Position numbers and translations under genes: made by a program. DNA of 62,050 bases from Bigelowiella natans CCMP2755 (Eukaryota > Cercozoa > Chlorarachniophyceae), in contig ADNK01000977.1 of the NCBI GenBank assembly GCA_000320545.1, forward strand, positions 20,001-82,050. The letters are read 5' to 3'. The notes beneath the pieces were generated by a model. It had not been told where the DNA came from and did no database searches. It saw only the letters and a list, made by a program, of their open reading frames with translations. This document shows, piece by piece, positions 24,486 to 36,530 of the stretch; within the stretch, counting starts at the first letter, position 1, and every line of letters starts with the position of its first letter.

Positions 24486-24842
24486 CGTAAATCTGCCGAT
24501 GGGGCGCCGGGTTGTCTAGTTGGTATGGATGTGGAATGGGGGACCCCTCTCCCTATGGGGTGTTGGACATACGAGGTAGACTTTTGTTCTCTCCTTTTCG
24601 TCTCTAATTCTCTCTTTTCGTTCCTGCGCCAGACCAAATGCCTACTAAAATCTTATAAATCTCCTGCGTTTTACTGCCGACTGTAGAATTTCGGGGAGGA
24701 GTTAAGTCCCATCCTTTTGGATCCGAGAGAAAGAGTCTTAGTTTTTGCCGCGGCGATAGTACCGCCGAAAGGCCGTTGTGCCTGTTGTTGCATTTGTTCT
24801 AATACTGTTTCATAATCTATACGATATTATCAGCTTGGAAAA
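24486..24842. promoter_or_regulatory. Compact divergent promoter between MFS carrier and acyl-CoA synthetase
   Basis: Only 357 bp lie between two outward start codons, the tightest such gap in the window. If expression is coupled, a fatty-acid activating enzyme and a probable plastid carrier would be co-regulated; this is speculative. A tRNA-like block near 24500-24580 was examined and rejected. Confidence 0.45.
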
Positions 24843-26296
24843 ATGTCCAACGAGCAAATTTGCACGATGGCGGCGATGGCGCATCCGCACGAGAAGAAGA
24901 GCGAGTGGCGATCGTATTATCAAGCGCAGCTTACGATGCCTTCGTTGCTTGATCGAGCAGCGAAGTACCACCCAGATACGGAAGTTGTAACGCAGATTAG
25001 TGGTGATGACCTTAGTGACACACATACACAGAGCAGCATCCTGATATTTTTTTCGATACGATTCGTCGGCCGTTGATGACGTGCGCGCAGAGAGGTGGAT
25101 GTGAGCGTCCTGATATTTTATCGATACCATTATTGACCAGACTGCATCATTGCGTATTCTCTCGCCAATTTGTCGTCCACGTGTTGCGTTAATTTGCCAC
25201 CACTCTGTAGGAGGAAGAGCACACGTGATCTCGTACAAAGAGCACCAGAAGAGGTGAGGTGAGGTGAGGGTAAAGGCGGGATTGATATGACTACACTGCC
25301 ATCACATTAGATTGTTGATTGTTTTTGTCCTCAGCTGACGCTACTTACGCCATCACCGTGAAATAGCGATCATAAGTGTTGAAGCACGATCATTCTTCCG
25401 CACCGTTGCATTCTTTCAATCTTTGTCATTGGTACACACGTAGATCTGTATTGCTGGGATCAGCCTTGGTCAAGTGTGGTATTAAGCGCGGCGATGTGGT
25501 TGCGACGTTTATGTGGAACAATTCGAGGCATCTGCAGGTGTCAGTGAATAACCGAACGAATAATTTGCAACTAACTCTGGTCAAGCATTTTGCACAGTGA
25601 GGACATGGTTATGAGAGTTGTTCTAACACTGTTTTGTACCCTATGATGATGAACCTAGATCTATCATGCGGTCCCTTGCATCGGTTGCGTACTACACACA
25701 GTCAACATTCGGCTTCATCCTGAAAAGGTGCGCTCATCGGTTGTATCATGGATACACAGCTTCCTTATATTAATTACCACAAGAAGCAAACAGTGACTCG
25801 CAATGCTTGCAAAGATGATCGTTTCAATAACAAAAAACAACCACTTATCAGCTGGCCTTCATCATCCAGCATGCGGAAGACGAAGTGATCTTCGTGGACG
25901 AATGTGAGTGGTGTCGTTTTAGATTAAATATTCTCCCTTAACAACCGAAGTTAGAAGCAGAGAAATAGAAGCAGAGAAAATTCGAGAAAAGGGCGATGAT
26001 GCGAAGCTTTACCTATATGTAGCAAATGTCTCCTAAATCCCTTGTCATTGATGACGATGTACTTGCGTAGCATTGCTCTCGCTGCTAAGGAAGGTCTCGA
26101 AAGAAGCTCTCACACGTGTACGTGATGCTCTATTGACATAAACATCGGGAATTATCCTCATATATAACAATGCATATCTTTGCATATGAAAACAAAGAAA
26201 AGCAACTGGAAAAAAAAATACTAATCTTATAACACTGGGCACAGATTTAACTAGATAAATATGCAAATATCAAGAACATATTGAACATGATATAAA

Positions 26297-26336
<40 letters not shown>

Positions 26337-27212
26337 GCAGTAATGATTATGGGAGTGTAATTTCAAATACCACCATTCTATAGCATCATAGCTATCATCA
26401 TCATCATCATCATCATCATCACCAACACGTGTACTACTCAGATCAAAATGCTGGTCATCTGCGGGAAGGACGAAAGTCAGTATAAAAGAAATAGGAATTT
26501 AATTTTAAATAAATACGCGTAGCATTGATTCCTCCTCCCCTTTCTCACAATACCTTTTAACGATAAAACCAATGAAGTCCGATGCGGTGCGAAAAGACAG
26601 ATGATTCATTTCTACTCGACTACACACGTAGCTAGCAAGAAGTTGGCGATAAACTGCGCAGCTGATGCGCACGATTTTAAAGATTTGCAGAGAAGTCGAT
26701 CATTGTCATCAAGACACGATGACATATTTCTCTTTACGGAGCTTCGCTTATCATAAAAACCCCTTCAAACCGCCTTTTTGCTATCAGCGCGTTAAGTGGA
26801 ATCGTCACAAACTTCTATGATGCTTTTTTCTTCCTTTGCACGATTCTTCATTCGAACACTGCTGCTATATTAGTGCCGTGCTCCCTGAGTGTAGAGGACA
26901 AGAACGATTTAAGCAGAAGCTTCCCGTCTATTCGTCGAATCGTAACGTACGAAGAGTTACTCAGTGAAGGCAGTCCCACTTTTCAATGGTAAAGAAATGA
27001 TGATGAAAATGATGATCGTGATCATGATATATGCAACAACATGAATTTGTCTTTCCCTTGTAATGCTTATGTTGGAAGATGATGATACGTGATCTTGTGG
27101 TATGCTGCAGGCCATCTGCCGCTCTTGATGAGGATATGCCAATGGCTCTCTGCTATACGTCGGGAACAACAGGTGGCTGAGCTTGCTACTGCGGATATCA
27201 CTTAAATATGTA

Positions 27213-27243
<31 letters not shown>

Positions 27244-27593
27244 GACGATGGTGATAATGATGATGATTGAAATGATACGATAATATTGATGACAACAGCG
27301 CGTACGACACGCTGGTGGAGGAGAGTTAAACATAGATTTGTGATCAAGTGAATATCACTCGTTGTCGTCGTCGTTGTCGTCATCGTTGTCGTCGTCGTTG
27401 TCGTCGTCGTTGTTGTTGTTGTTGCAAACATCGTTGTGTTTGATTCCCACTGCTACTCTTCTCCAATTGCCGTTTCCATCCTCCTCCTCCTCCTCCTCCA
27501 GGAATGCCAAAAGGAGTGATGTATTCGCATAAATCTCAGTATATAACAATCCTGAACAATATGGCAGCCAGTCAAACGGTTGCTATCACAAGA

Positions 27594-27651
<58 letters not shown>

Positions 27652-27677
27652 CACACACACACACACACACACACCAA

Positions 27678-27743
<66 letters not shown>

Positions 27744-28063
27744 GCACGAACACCACACTCCGCATCATCTAGTATCTCATCTGATGGCGATTGCGTAATT
27801 TGCATATTTCCTCCTTTGTTCATTATCATGATCCTTTCTCATCCCTCCTCCTCCTCCTCCTCCTCCTCCTTCTTCTTCTTCTTCTTCTTCTCCTCCTTCA
27901 TTCGTAGGGTTTCTGCCCACATGACACTGCTTTGCCTGTAGTTCCGATGTTTCACGCTATGGCCTGGGGTGATAATAGTAGTAACAGCACTAGTAATAGT
28001 GATAGCGGTAGTGGTAGGAACAGTGGTAGTAGTAGTAGTAGCAGTAGTAGTAGTTGTAGTAAG

Positions 28064-28094
<31 letters not shown>

Positions 28095-28949
28095 CCCCCT
28101 TCACCCATCTTCTCACGTCACTATGATGTATTTCGCAGGAATCGCATACGCGGCACTAGCGAGTGGCTGTCGTCTCATTCTCACCAATGAGTACATGAAG
28201 CCCGATGTAATAGCAGTAAAAACAACCCTGAATGATTGGTGCACAGCATCGGAGAACAGCGTTGTATAGCCAACGGAATCATCTCCGGTGTTGGATCTCG
28301 CACAGCATCATCAACAACAAGAATAATTATTACACAACTTCAATATGGGGGGGGGGTGGGGGGGGGGTTACTAGCCTTCCCATGTCGTGCAATCACCATA
28401 ATCCATTGATTCACGTTGATTGTTATATTGTATCCTTTGTCACTTCTTCGCTCAAAAGGACACCGCAGAGATGATCTTAAAGCATGGCGTCACTGTCGTT
28501 TCAGGTCATCGTAGGAGCGCCAGTGCTAACTCTGAATGCAGCACTCTCTTCATGATAAGCTGCTGTTTCCTGCTTTGTTGGTCGCTTGCTGAAATACTCT
28601 CTCCCCCTCGTGCCGTTGCCTCAGGAGTCCCCACGATTTGGCAAGGCATCAGGAGATCTTTGGAGCAAAATCCTGATAAATACTCCCGGTAAGAAAAGGA
28701 GGCTTTCGTATCTATAGCTTCGTTCGAAATATTTGTATTATTTTCTGATTCCATCTTCTCCAACCCTATTTCTCCCCCCCCCCCCCCCCTCCCTCCTACC
28801 ATTTATATCTGCTCCAGAATCCGCGGTGTGTTTGTTCGAGGGACGACGGGGGGGAGCAAGTTCTCATTGGCCCTTTTGAGGCAAGCTATGTTTTTTTTTT
28901 TCTGTTTGCTTGAAATCTCCAATCTACTGATTACTCGCAACTCACATCG

Positions 28950-28994
<45 letters not shown>

Positions 28995-29295
28995 TTAACC
29001 TCCCACAGCAAATCATCTTTATCGTCGTCGTCATCAAAATAATAATGAAATGACTACGGAGAATCATGTATATTTGCGAGTTTACAGTGTCTGGCTGAAT
29101 AGCTAGATGCGTTTCCTCCTTTGAAATGCCTAATATTCCCTGATAAAAATGATCAAAATTACATCATAATATACGTCCCATCATCATCATCATCATCATC
29201 ATCATCGTCGTCGTCGTCGTCGTCCACTATTGTGTAGGTGGTTTTGGCAAAACTGGGGAGTTGAGGTTGTGCAGACCTGGGTATTATCATCGTTC

Positions 29296-29331
<36 letters not shown>

Positions 29332-30412
29332 GTGGTGGATAAGTGCCAAAAAACTTCAATTTCCACGTTTTAAGCGAATAACACTTTATGATCACGGCAC
29401 GGGGCTAGACTGTCGATGTTTTGAGTTCTATCATAATCTCATTGCTTTACATATCACTATTGGGCTCCTCTTTTCGTACGGTTCCGATGTTTAAAATGTG
29501 GTGATGTGTCTTTGCGGCATCATTAGAGGAGGGTCATAATGAGAAACACACACGCACACACACACACACACACACACAATACGTACTCTATAGGGTATGA
29601 CGGAGACAAACCCTTTAGGCACCGCAGCTCGAAGAATGTGAGAGTTACTTTCTGTTGTGCAGCACTAGAATGATGATGATGATCATGATGATGATGATGA
29701 TATTGCTCGTCATCACTCTCATCCTACACCTTCACCACCATCCTCATCATTATCATGAGTCTCATGAAAATAATAATGCTCAGCATCATCATCACTATCA
29801 TCCTCATATTAACTGTAGTGACGGGCAGAAGCAACTGCGCCATTCCTCAGATTTGCATCTCAAAACAGTCGGGAGACCCGTGGTAGTACTTGTAGCAGTA
29901 CTACTACTACTACTACTACTACTACTAGTTGTTGTTGTTTTTGTTGTAGTAGTAATAGTGTTTGGCCTTAGCCGCAACAGCAGAAAACGCGGCGTACGCT
30001 ATGACAAAATACGAATCAGCTCCAAAGATGTTCATTCTCACAGTAGCAAGAGACTGCAGCTCTCATCACGTCACACAACACGCACAGATTCTCAACGCAA
30101 ATGACGCGGTCCTTCCCCCTCTTCGATAGCTACCATTGATTGCGTATGTATGTCATAATTAGCTAGGAAATGAAGTCCGCATCGTGCATCCCGAGACTAA
30201 GAAGTCTCTCCCTAACGACGGCAAGGTCATCAAATGCGCGAAGTGCAGATCTCACTACCATTGACAAATACCAGAAGTTATACACGAAATTTGCTGATTC
30301 GGTGTTGTGCACGCTCCGCTGCTGCAGCATGTAGGAGAGCTTCTTGTCCGGGGACCGGTTGTGATATCCGCCTACTACAAGAAGATTGGTGCTGCTGTTA
30401 CGCTGCTAGTCC

Positions 30413-30447
<35 letters not shown>

Positions 30448-30892
30448 TATCATTATCATTATCATCATCATCATTATCATCATCATCATCAACAACAACG
30501 ACGACGACGACGACGACGACGACGCCATCAACATCATGATCCGACTATAACTATACATACTGTCTCATCTTGCTTACAACTTATACAGAGATATAGTACA
30601 CTGAATCTCACCGTTGCAACCACATTCATTGCTTCGTTGATCTATGCTATAGTAATAGCTTGCCTTCTTCCCCCCCCCCCTTGTAACAGGCACAACACCA
30701 GACAAATTCGTAGAAGGATGGCTGAATACTGGTGATTTGGCCTCGATCTCGCACGACGGTTACGTTACGATTCACGACCGAAGCAAAGACGTTATCAAGT
30801 CCGGGGGAGAGTGGTATTTACTCACCTAAATCATAACTATTGTGTGTGTGTGTGTGTGTGTGTGTAAGTGTGTCATTGGCGACTTACCCCGG

Positions 30893-30941
<49 letters not shown>

Positions 30942-31089
30942 TTATATATTCTTCATCGGTGTGAATGAATCAACAGGATTTCCTCAATTGATATGGCAAA
31001 TCATCTGATGAAGCTAAATGACAACTTCAAACACGTGGCAGTTGTGGGTGTATTTCATCCAAAGTGGGACGAGAGGTGATTCTATTGCT

Positions 31090-31134
<45 letters not shown>

Positions 31135-31705
31135 AGTGATGATGATGGCGTGCCGAACGTATGGCAAAGGAATGAAAAGAAGAAGGAGGAGACGGCGGAA
31201 AAAATCGTGGCTTTAATCTGAAAATAGATTGTTCACACCTCGGTCTTGGCAATGTATGACTCACAATGCTTCAACGCTTCTTTTCAAATTTCAAATCGGA
31301 AAAACCGTAGCGATAAGGGGACCGGTTGTTCTCTTTGGCCGCTGGCAGTATAAAACCTAATTCGGTCGATTTTACACTCGGCGATACGGTTTCTTCTTCA
31401 TGAAATTGAAAGACGGAAAGTAGTTTCGATGTTGTGCTGAGGTGCTGATGGATTTGCACTACTACATCATCATCACAGGCCAATCGTAGTTATTGAACTG
31501 GCGGACAAATCAAGAAAAGCCCCCACTCTTAAGGAGATAAGAAAGCACTGTGCACGAGTATTTGCGAAGGTATCGTTGTTTACACCGAAAAATTGATAGA
31601 ATATGCCATCCATCATCATCTTCATCATCTTCATCATCTTCATCATCTTCTTCTTCATCATCATCATCATCTTCTCCTTCTTCTTCATCTTTCTCGCTCT
31701 GCACC

Positions 31706-31739
<34 letters not shown>

Positions 31740-32134
31740 TTCTTCTTCATCCTTCTCGCTCTGCACCACCACCACCGCCACCATCATTATTATCATCATC
31801 ATGAATGACGCCAACATTTTTCATCATCATTTTTCAGTTTCAGCTTCCCGATGACGTCCTGGTGTGGAACGAGATCCCAGTTTCAGGTAGCAGTATCTAA
31901 AATCGTGTAATGATGTTTTTCCATGTTCTTTAGCCGGTTATTTCTGCTATCAATATATTTATCGAATGAGGCTTCTTCGCCTTTGCCAGACCACATTTTT
32001 ATGCCAAACTAACGCCTGCATCGTGCCATTCTTACTACCATCGATAAGGTACCGGGAAGATTGATAAGAAAGTGATTCGGGCAAAACTGAAGAGCATGAA
32101 CTACAAACTTCCTCAGTTACGATCGCTTTTATGA
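24843..32134 (+). CDS. Acyl-CoA synthetase (AMP-forming, ANL superfamily), complete, 25 exons
   Basis: The enzyme activates fatty acids to acyl-CoA through an acyl-AMP intermediate. Exons total 1755 nt with phases closing, giving 584 residues. Main exons: 24843-25002, 25211-25253, 25444-25537, 25659-25727, 25852-25903, 26442-26475, 26874-26988, 27111-27172, 27502-27578, 27908-27968, 28139-28206, 28459-28504, 28625-28688, 28818-28889, 29238-29280, 29594-29637, 29819-29882, 30163-30225, 30328-30388, 30690-30813, 30977-31075, 31479-31569, 31838-31886, 32049-32134. Motifs in order: [16 protein letters not shown] (P-loop), [25 protein letters not shown] (A5), GWLNTGDLA...[11 protein letters not shown] (A7/A8), IKSGGEW, and the catalytic lysine region [11 protein letters not shown]. 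It resembles the medium/long-chain FadD-like (AMP-dependent CoA ligase) branch. No PTS1 or clear targeting peptide is seen. A 14-nt exon at 26341-26354 is inferred from phase alone. Confidence 0.93.
25251..25270 (+). promoter_or_regulatory. Tandemly repeated splice donors after acyl-CoA synthetase exon 2
   Basis: The exon end GAG is followed by GTGAG three times and then GGTAAAG. That places four potential GT donors 5 bases apart. Phase with exon 3 requires the first donor at 25254. Confidence 0.7.
26341..26354 (+). other. Candidate 14-nt microexon of the acyl-CoA synthetase gene
   Basis: It sits between a (TG)n tract ending in TTGCAG and a GTGTAA donor. It supplies exactly the phase needed between exon 25852-25903 (ends +1) and exon 26442-26475 (starts 0), adding Leu-Met-Ile-Met-Gly or similar. 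The alternative is a wrong border on a neighbour. Confidence 0.35.
27594..27745 (+). repeat. Compound (CA)n(GA)n(CA)n(CAG/CAA)n in an acyl-CoA synthetase intron
   Basis: CA repeats, about 40 bases of GA, CA again, then CAG/CAA triplets. All lie in the intron after the P-loop exon. The open frames it creates (poly-Gln, poly-Asn, His-Thr) are not genes. Confidence 0.9.
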
Positions 32135-33031
32135 TCTCTAGTTGCAGCTACAAGGGGCAACATAGCAAAAACCCATTCTCACTCTCTTAGCCGAATGCTT
32201 ATGCATATCGTCAAACATCGTGGTCATTCGAAATGCCAATGAAAGGACAAACAGAACAAAGTGCAGACGCTTTACAAACTAGAAGGCATCTTCGATTTAT
32301 TTAGTTATCATCATTGCAGCAGCTAGTGGGCCCGGCTGCTTACGGAATGCCCATGCATCGGTGTGTTTTGTTTTACCATTAGTGCTGATAGCATGTCTCA
32401 TGCTGTGCTGTGAGATAGATCTGCTAGCGCTGACAAGTCACATCGTGGCGCGCGTAGCGTTGGCTCAAATTTGCGCTATATGCTCAAGATGCTAATAGCA
32501 CCCTAACATCATTTAGACTGCACATGTCGGCGATGCAACAAGGTCAAGCTAGCGCGCAAGGTGCATGACCATGGGAATGTGCTCAAGGTGTAACACGCTG
32601 CTCTAGTGCTGACAGATGACCGATCATGAACAATGCGGCTGTGTAAGCCATATAAAACACAAAGCAGCTTTGTATTCCTTTAATCTGCGAATACTAACTA
32701 CATTTGATTATAAATATGCACGTTATTAAGCTAACGACCGAGGCGATGTTCGCATATCTCGTCTTTCTAAAAACGCACGCAGCGGCAGACGTTCGCTGTG
32801 TCACGCATTAACATTCCCACCACCACAGTGTCTCGATGCACGACGCCCAATAATAATTCGCTCGCTTTGCCAGACGTTGAGTAGCTATTTCTCCGACCGA
32901 GGGATTTTATTAGCAATTCTGCCGGTAGACAGCCAATACTACTACCTCTACTTCTACCATTCACAAGAAGCAGTGGACGGTCACGGCAATGCATCCCGAA
33001 CTCGGCCATGCGATTAGTTTCTATGAAATAA
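32135..33031. other. Convergent spacer (acyl-CoA synthetase / anthranilate synthase)
   Basis: These 0.9 kb lack simple repeats and are rich in AGCT, CTAG and GCGC words. No exon or RNA gene was seen. The style matches the other convergent spacers, though the clear repeat core is absent here. Confidence 0.55.
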
Positions 33032-34662
33032 TTACCGTTTTCTCTTTCGCACCATCCGCTCCGCCTGCTGGATCGCTTTGCCCAATGCACGCATTTTGTT
33101 CATTGTCTCCTCATATTCAGGCGTAGGTTCAGAGTCGAAGACGATGCCCCCCCCCGCCTGCAGGTGAGCCACGCCATCTTTCACAGCGAGAGTGCGGATG
33201 GCGATGCACGTGTCCATATTGCCGCTGAAGCTGAAATGCCCCACGGCTCCAGAATATACCCCTCTGCTCTGCGGTTCCAGCCCGTTGACCAGCTGCATCG
33301 CTCTCACCTTTGGGGCACCCGTCACTGTCCCCGCAGGGAACACTGAGCGAAAGGCGTCGTACATTGTCTTATCCTTCGCCAGCTTCCCGGAGACGTGAGA
33401 GACGATATGCATTACGTGCGAGTACTTCTCGATGTGCATGAGCGAGTCGATCTTCACAGTGCCAGGCTCAGCGACTCTACCAACGTCATTTCGCCCCAGA
33501 TCGACAAGCATGATGTGCTCCGCACGCTCCTTCTCGTTGCTGAGCAGCTCTTTCGCAAGCGCTGCATCGGCTTCCTTCGTTTTCCCGCGCTTTCTTGTTC
33601 CCGCGATCGGATGCGTCGTCACTACCCCGTTCAGGCACTTGACCAGGAGCTCGGGAGATGCACCCACGACTTGAAAGGAATCGTAATCCATATAAAACAT
33701 GTAAGGGCTGGGGTTGATCATTCTCAGCTCGCGGTATAGATCGAACGCATTGACGCTTTGGAGGGGGCACATCAACCGCTGCGAAGGGACTGCCTGGATG
33801 ATATCCCCGCCTTTAATGTGTTTCTTCAGTGTATCGACAAATCCTTCGTAGCCCTTTTGACCGACGTTTGATTTCATGTCTTCCATCGATTGGGATTTAC
33901 CGTCCCCCCCCACTTTTACAGGATCGCGCTTTGGGATCGGTTTCTCGAGTAGCTCTCGTACTGAGTTCAATTGACGAACAGCGTCCTCATAGAGCGATTG
34001 AATAGTGACTCCTTTGCCACCATTTTTCTCATAATCATTGAGACGGTACAAAGGGATATTGTTTATGATCTTGATGGTGTGGTTGACACGGTCGATACAA
34101 ACGATAGTGGAATAGAATGAGAACACGCAGTCTGGGATATCCAGAGCCTTCTTCGCGGGAACTTGGACCGTAGGCTCGAAGAACCGAACGCAATCATAGC
34201 CTACATAGCCGACCGCTCCGCCGGTAAACTCAGGTATATTTTCGTTGGGCATGAGATTGATATCCTTGAGCTCCTTCTCGATCACCCTGAGGGGATCACA
34301 TTTGTTGTCTGGTCCGAACTCCATTATTTTGTAGGGATTCACCCCGATGAAGGAGTATCGAGCAATGTTTTCTCCCCCAGCAACGGACTCAAAGAGGAAT
34401 TTTGGCCCCTTTGACTTGTTCAGCTGGGTTTAAAGAGGGGGGGGGGGGGGGGGGGGGCATAAGAGAATAAGTGCGAATTCGCTGTAGTACAATGCATGCA
34501 GCAGCTCTCTACCTTTAGATAGACTGTGACAGGCGTGTCCAAATCAGCAACCATCTCGAAATAAATGGGCACCAGATTGTACTTTCCCTCCTTAACCACG
34601 GCCTGCAGCTCTCCCAGCGTAAGGGATACCTCAAGCTCCTCAGCGAGTTTCTCAACCTCCAT
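33032..34662 (-). CDS. trpE: Anthranilate synthase component I (TrpE)
   Basis: It converts chorismate to anthranilate, the first step of tryptophan synthesis, normally with a glutaminase partner not present here. Two exons, 34662-34513 and 34423-33032, give 513 residues. The N-terminal domain has YNLVPIYFEMVADLDTPVTVYL and FLFESVAGGENIARYSFIG, covering the Trp-feedback LLES-type site as LFES. The chorismate domain has GGAVGYVGYD, QAVPSQRL, NPSPYMFYM, ASPELLVK, HPIAGTRKRG, LVDLGRNDVGRV, FPAGTVTGAPKVRAM, YSGAVGHFSF and QAGGGIVFDSEP, all in order. The ATG at 34662 directly follows a CCCGTAG, so it could instead be an exon start with a transit-peptide exon upstream; none was convincing. The intron carries a 20-odd base homopolymer (C on the sense strand). 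Confidence 0.93.
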
Positions 34663-35661
34663 CTACGGGTGCGAGGCGTCACCAACAAGTCGGCCACAAG
34701 CAAAGAATCCGATAGAAAAGTGAGTGACCTCAACGTACGAGCAAAAAAGCAACAGTGATGTACAGGAGTGGGGAAGGCAGACCTTGATGAGATGATGATA
34801 CGCAGGAGGGAGAGAGTGGTTGCCGAACTGAGGAGAGGTTAGTAAAAGTACCCCCGGGGAATACCCATATAAATAACAGACAATACCGGGGATTCAAATT
34901 TACGACGCTGCCACCAAATAGCGTGGAAACTTTCTGGAGATTTCCAATGGATTCCCCGAGATTTCGCAAAAACGCACGGAACGCAAGCGAAACAGCACAG
35001 CGCGGTAACACGCTCCAAGATTTTTTATTTATTCGGGATACGGAGCTACGAGAAAAGACACTTATGACAGACGAAAACGGCGCGAATCCCTCCCTCCACT
35101 CTGTGCACACGTTCAGATAATTAGAGGATTAAGACTTGTATTGGATACAGATATATAGTTATTAAGGTATGAATATAGGCCTATTTGTATCCTAATTTCG
35201 CATACGAGTGAAACATAGGGTTGGAGCATCATTAAATTATGAGAATGTAAAAAATGATTTTTATTTTAGTTTGTGTTTAAATTATGGTTATTTAGTTACA
35301 ATATCGCGCATATTTTCATAAAATGACATCATAGGCCCTTCTTTTATTTTAAATGTTATTATCATCGACCTTTTTTTTTTAAACCACCTTGTTAAGTTTG
35401 TAGGTCTAAAAAAGGAAGAGAAGTTTAATATCGAGATTTTAGATTGGAGATCATCTTTTCTGCTCTTCCTCAAAATCACCTTTCAGATTCCCTGTATGTT
35501 AGCAAAAATATTGTCGTATCATAAAAACTATCGACACTGGTTTTTGATCACGTGACAGATAATACTGAAAGTCTGGAAGGCAACCCGCCCCCCTAAAATC
35601 GTTTTCTTTTGGCCACACCATGGATCCTCTCCTACCTACACAACGCCATCCACACTCACAC
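34663..35661. promoter_or_regulatory. Divergent spacer with an AT-rich block
   Basis: One kb separates TrpE and the secreted-protein gene, which point away from each other. About 35110-35500 is distinctly more AT-rich than the surroundings and has no microsatellite. A minus-strand ORF of 126 codons (34730-35110) has no family resemblance. Any missing TrpE targeting exon would lie in the left half. Confidence 0.4.
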
Positions 35662-36530
35662 ATGGCAAAGTCGAGAGTTGTTACACGTGTAATTATCATT
35701 GCCATCGTGTCCGCTACTGCCATCTACATTCATAGACCATTCTCGAAGGATGTCCTGTCTAGAGGTAGTGAAAACCAGCGGAAGACAAATTGGCACAGAA
35801 TTCATTTCTTCCATATTTTTCAGGTGCATCCACGCAAATATCTTCATCGAAGTTTCCAGTAGGAATGAAAGGAAGAATGCAGGCAGATACAGGAAGTATG
35901 CGGGTAAGGCTGGCGAGGAGAAGTAAACTAGGCAACGTAAAACAGATGGATTCCAATCAGTACATCGTTGGTACAATCTTCTCTGGGAGAAGCACCAGTA
36001 CCCATGCTTATGATTCCGCTCATCAAGATGAAAGTTTCGGAGAGGGCGGATTGGGAAAAGGTCGTTTTTCCCGCGAAAGTAGGATTGATGCTTTCCCTTC
36101 TCGTGTCGTTTCAGTTAAAGCTGGAGAGACGGTGAGGGGTGGAGGCACCATTCGCGAGAAGCACGATAAAAGTATTGCGCGCGGATTTAAGCCAGCAAAT
36201 ATTCCTGATGGATTCGCTTCCATCTCGCAGTCTATCAACAACGTTGCTGACAATACAGCTGACTTCTTCGCTGGCCTTTCTCCGAAAACGTGCTCTTCCA
36301 GCATGGATTGTAGACGGGAGCACGCCTTCGACAATAGAGTGGGTTATGAATGCTGTTCGTATGGCGTCGTTAATATGTGCTGCTTCCCTCCTGAGGACGA
36401 CGATGATGATTGGAAGGGTGGTTGGGGTCGACCGCTCGTTCCTGAACTGCAACTTGTGCCTATTCCTATACGAAAGCATAATCCAGATGTTTATGGAGGC
36501 CCAGGTCACCACGGCGGGTATCCCTACTGA
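35662..36530 (+). CDS. Secreted or membrane-anchored Cys-rich protein, unknown
   Basis: Exons 35662-35764 and 35824-36530 join in phase to about 269 residues. The N-terminus MAKSRVVTR plus VIIIAIVSATAIYI is a signal peptide or signal anchor. A long Ser/Lys/Gly-rich middle follows, then a helix-like FASISQSINNVADNTADFF. A compact cysteine module comes next, C-x5-C-x13-CC-x6-CC (TCSSSMDCR ... YECCSYGVVNMCCFP). The tail is acidic then Pro/Gly/His-rich (EDDDDDW ... GPGHHGGYPY). Small modules of the C..S.DC / CC / CC type occur in plastid-targeted or secreted proteins of secondary algae; I recall the pattern but cannot name the family. No catalytic motif is visible. Confidence 0.6.

Noticed and set aside
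24495-24585. tRNA-like block with an A-box-like GTCTAGTTGGTA
   Set aside because: No matching B box (GGTTCRANYCC) follows and the acceptor stem does not pair. It looks like chance or a very decayed copy.
27580-27829. Open frames encoding poly-Gln, poly-Asn, His-Thr or Cys-Val repeats on both strands
   Set aside because: They are translations of dinucleotide and trinucleotide repeats inside an acyl-CoA synthetase intron.
31550-31854. Poly-Ser, poly-His and poly-Ile ORFs
   Set aside because: All derive from (CAT)n and (CTT)n repeats within an intron. The true exon begins at 31838.
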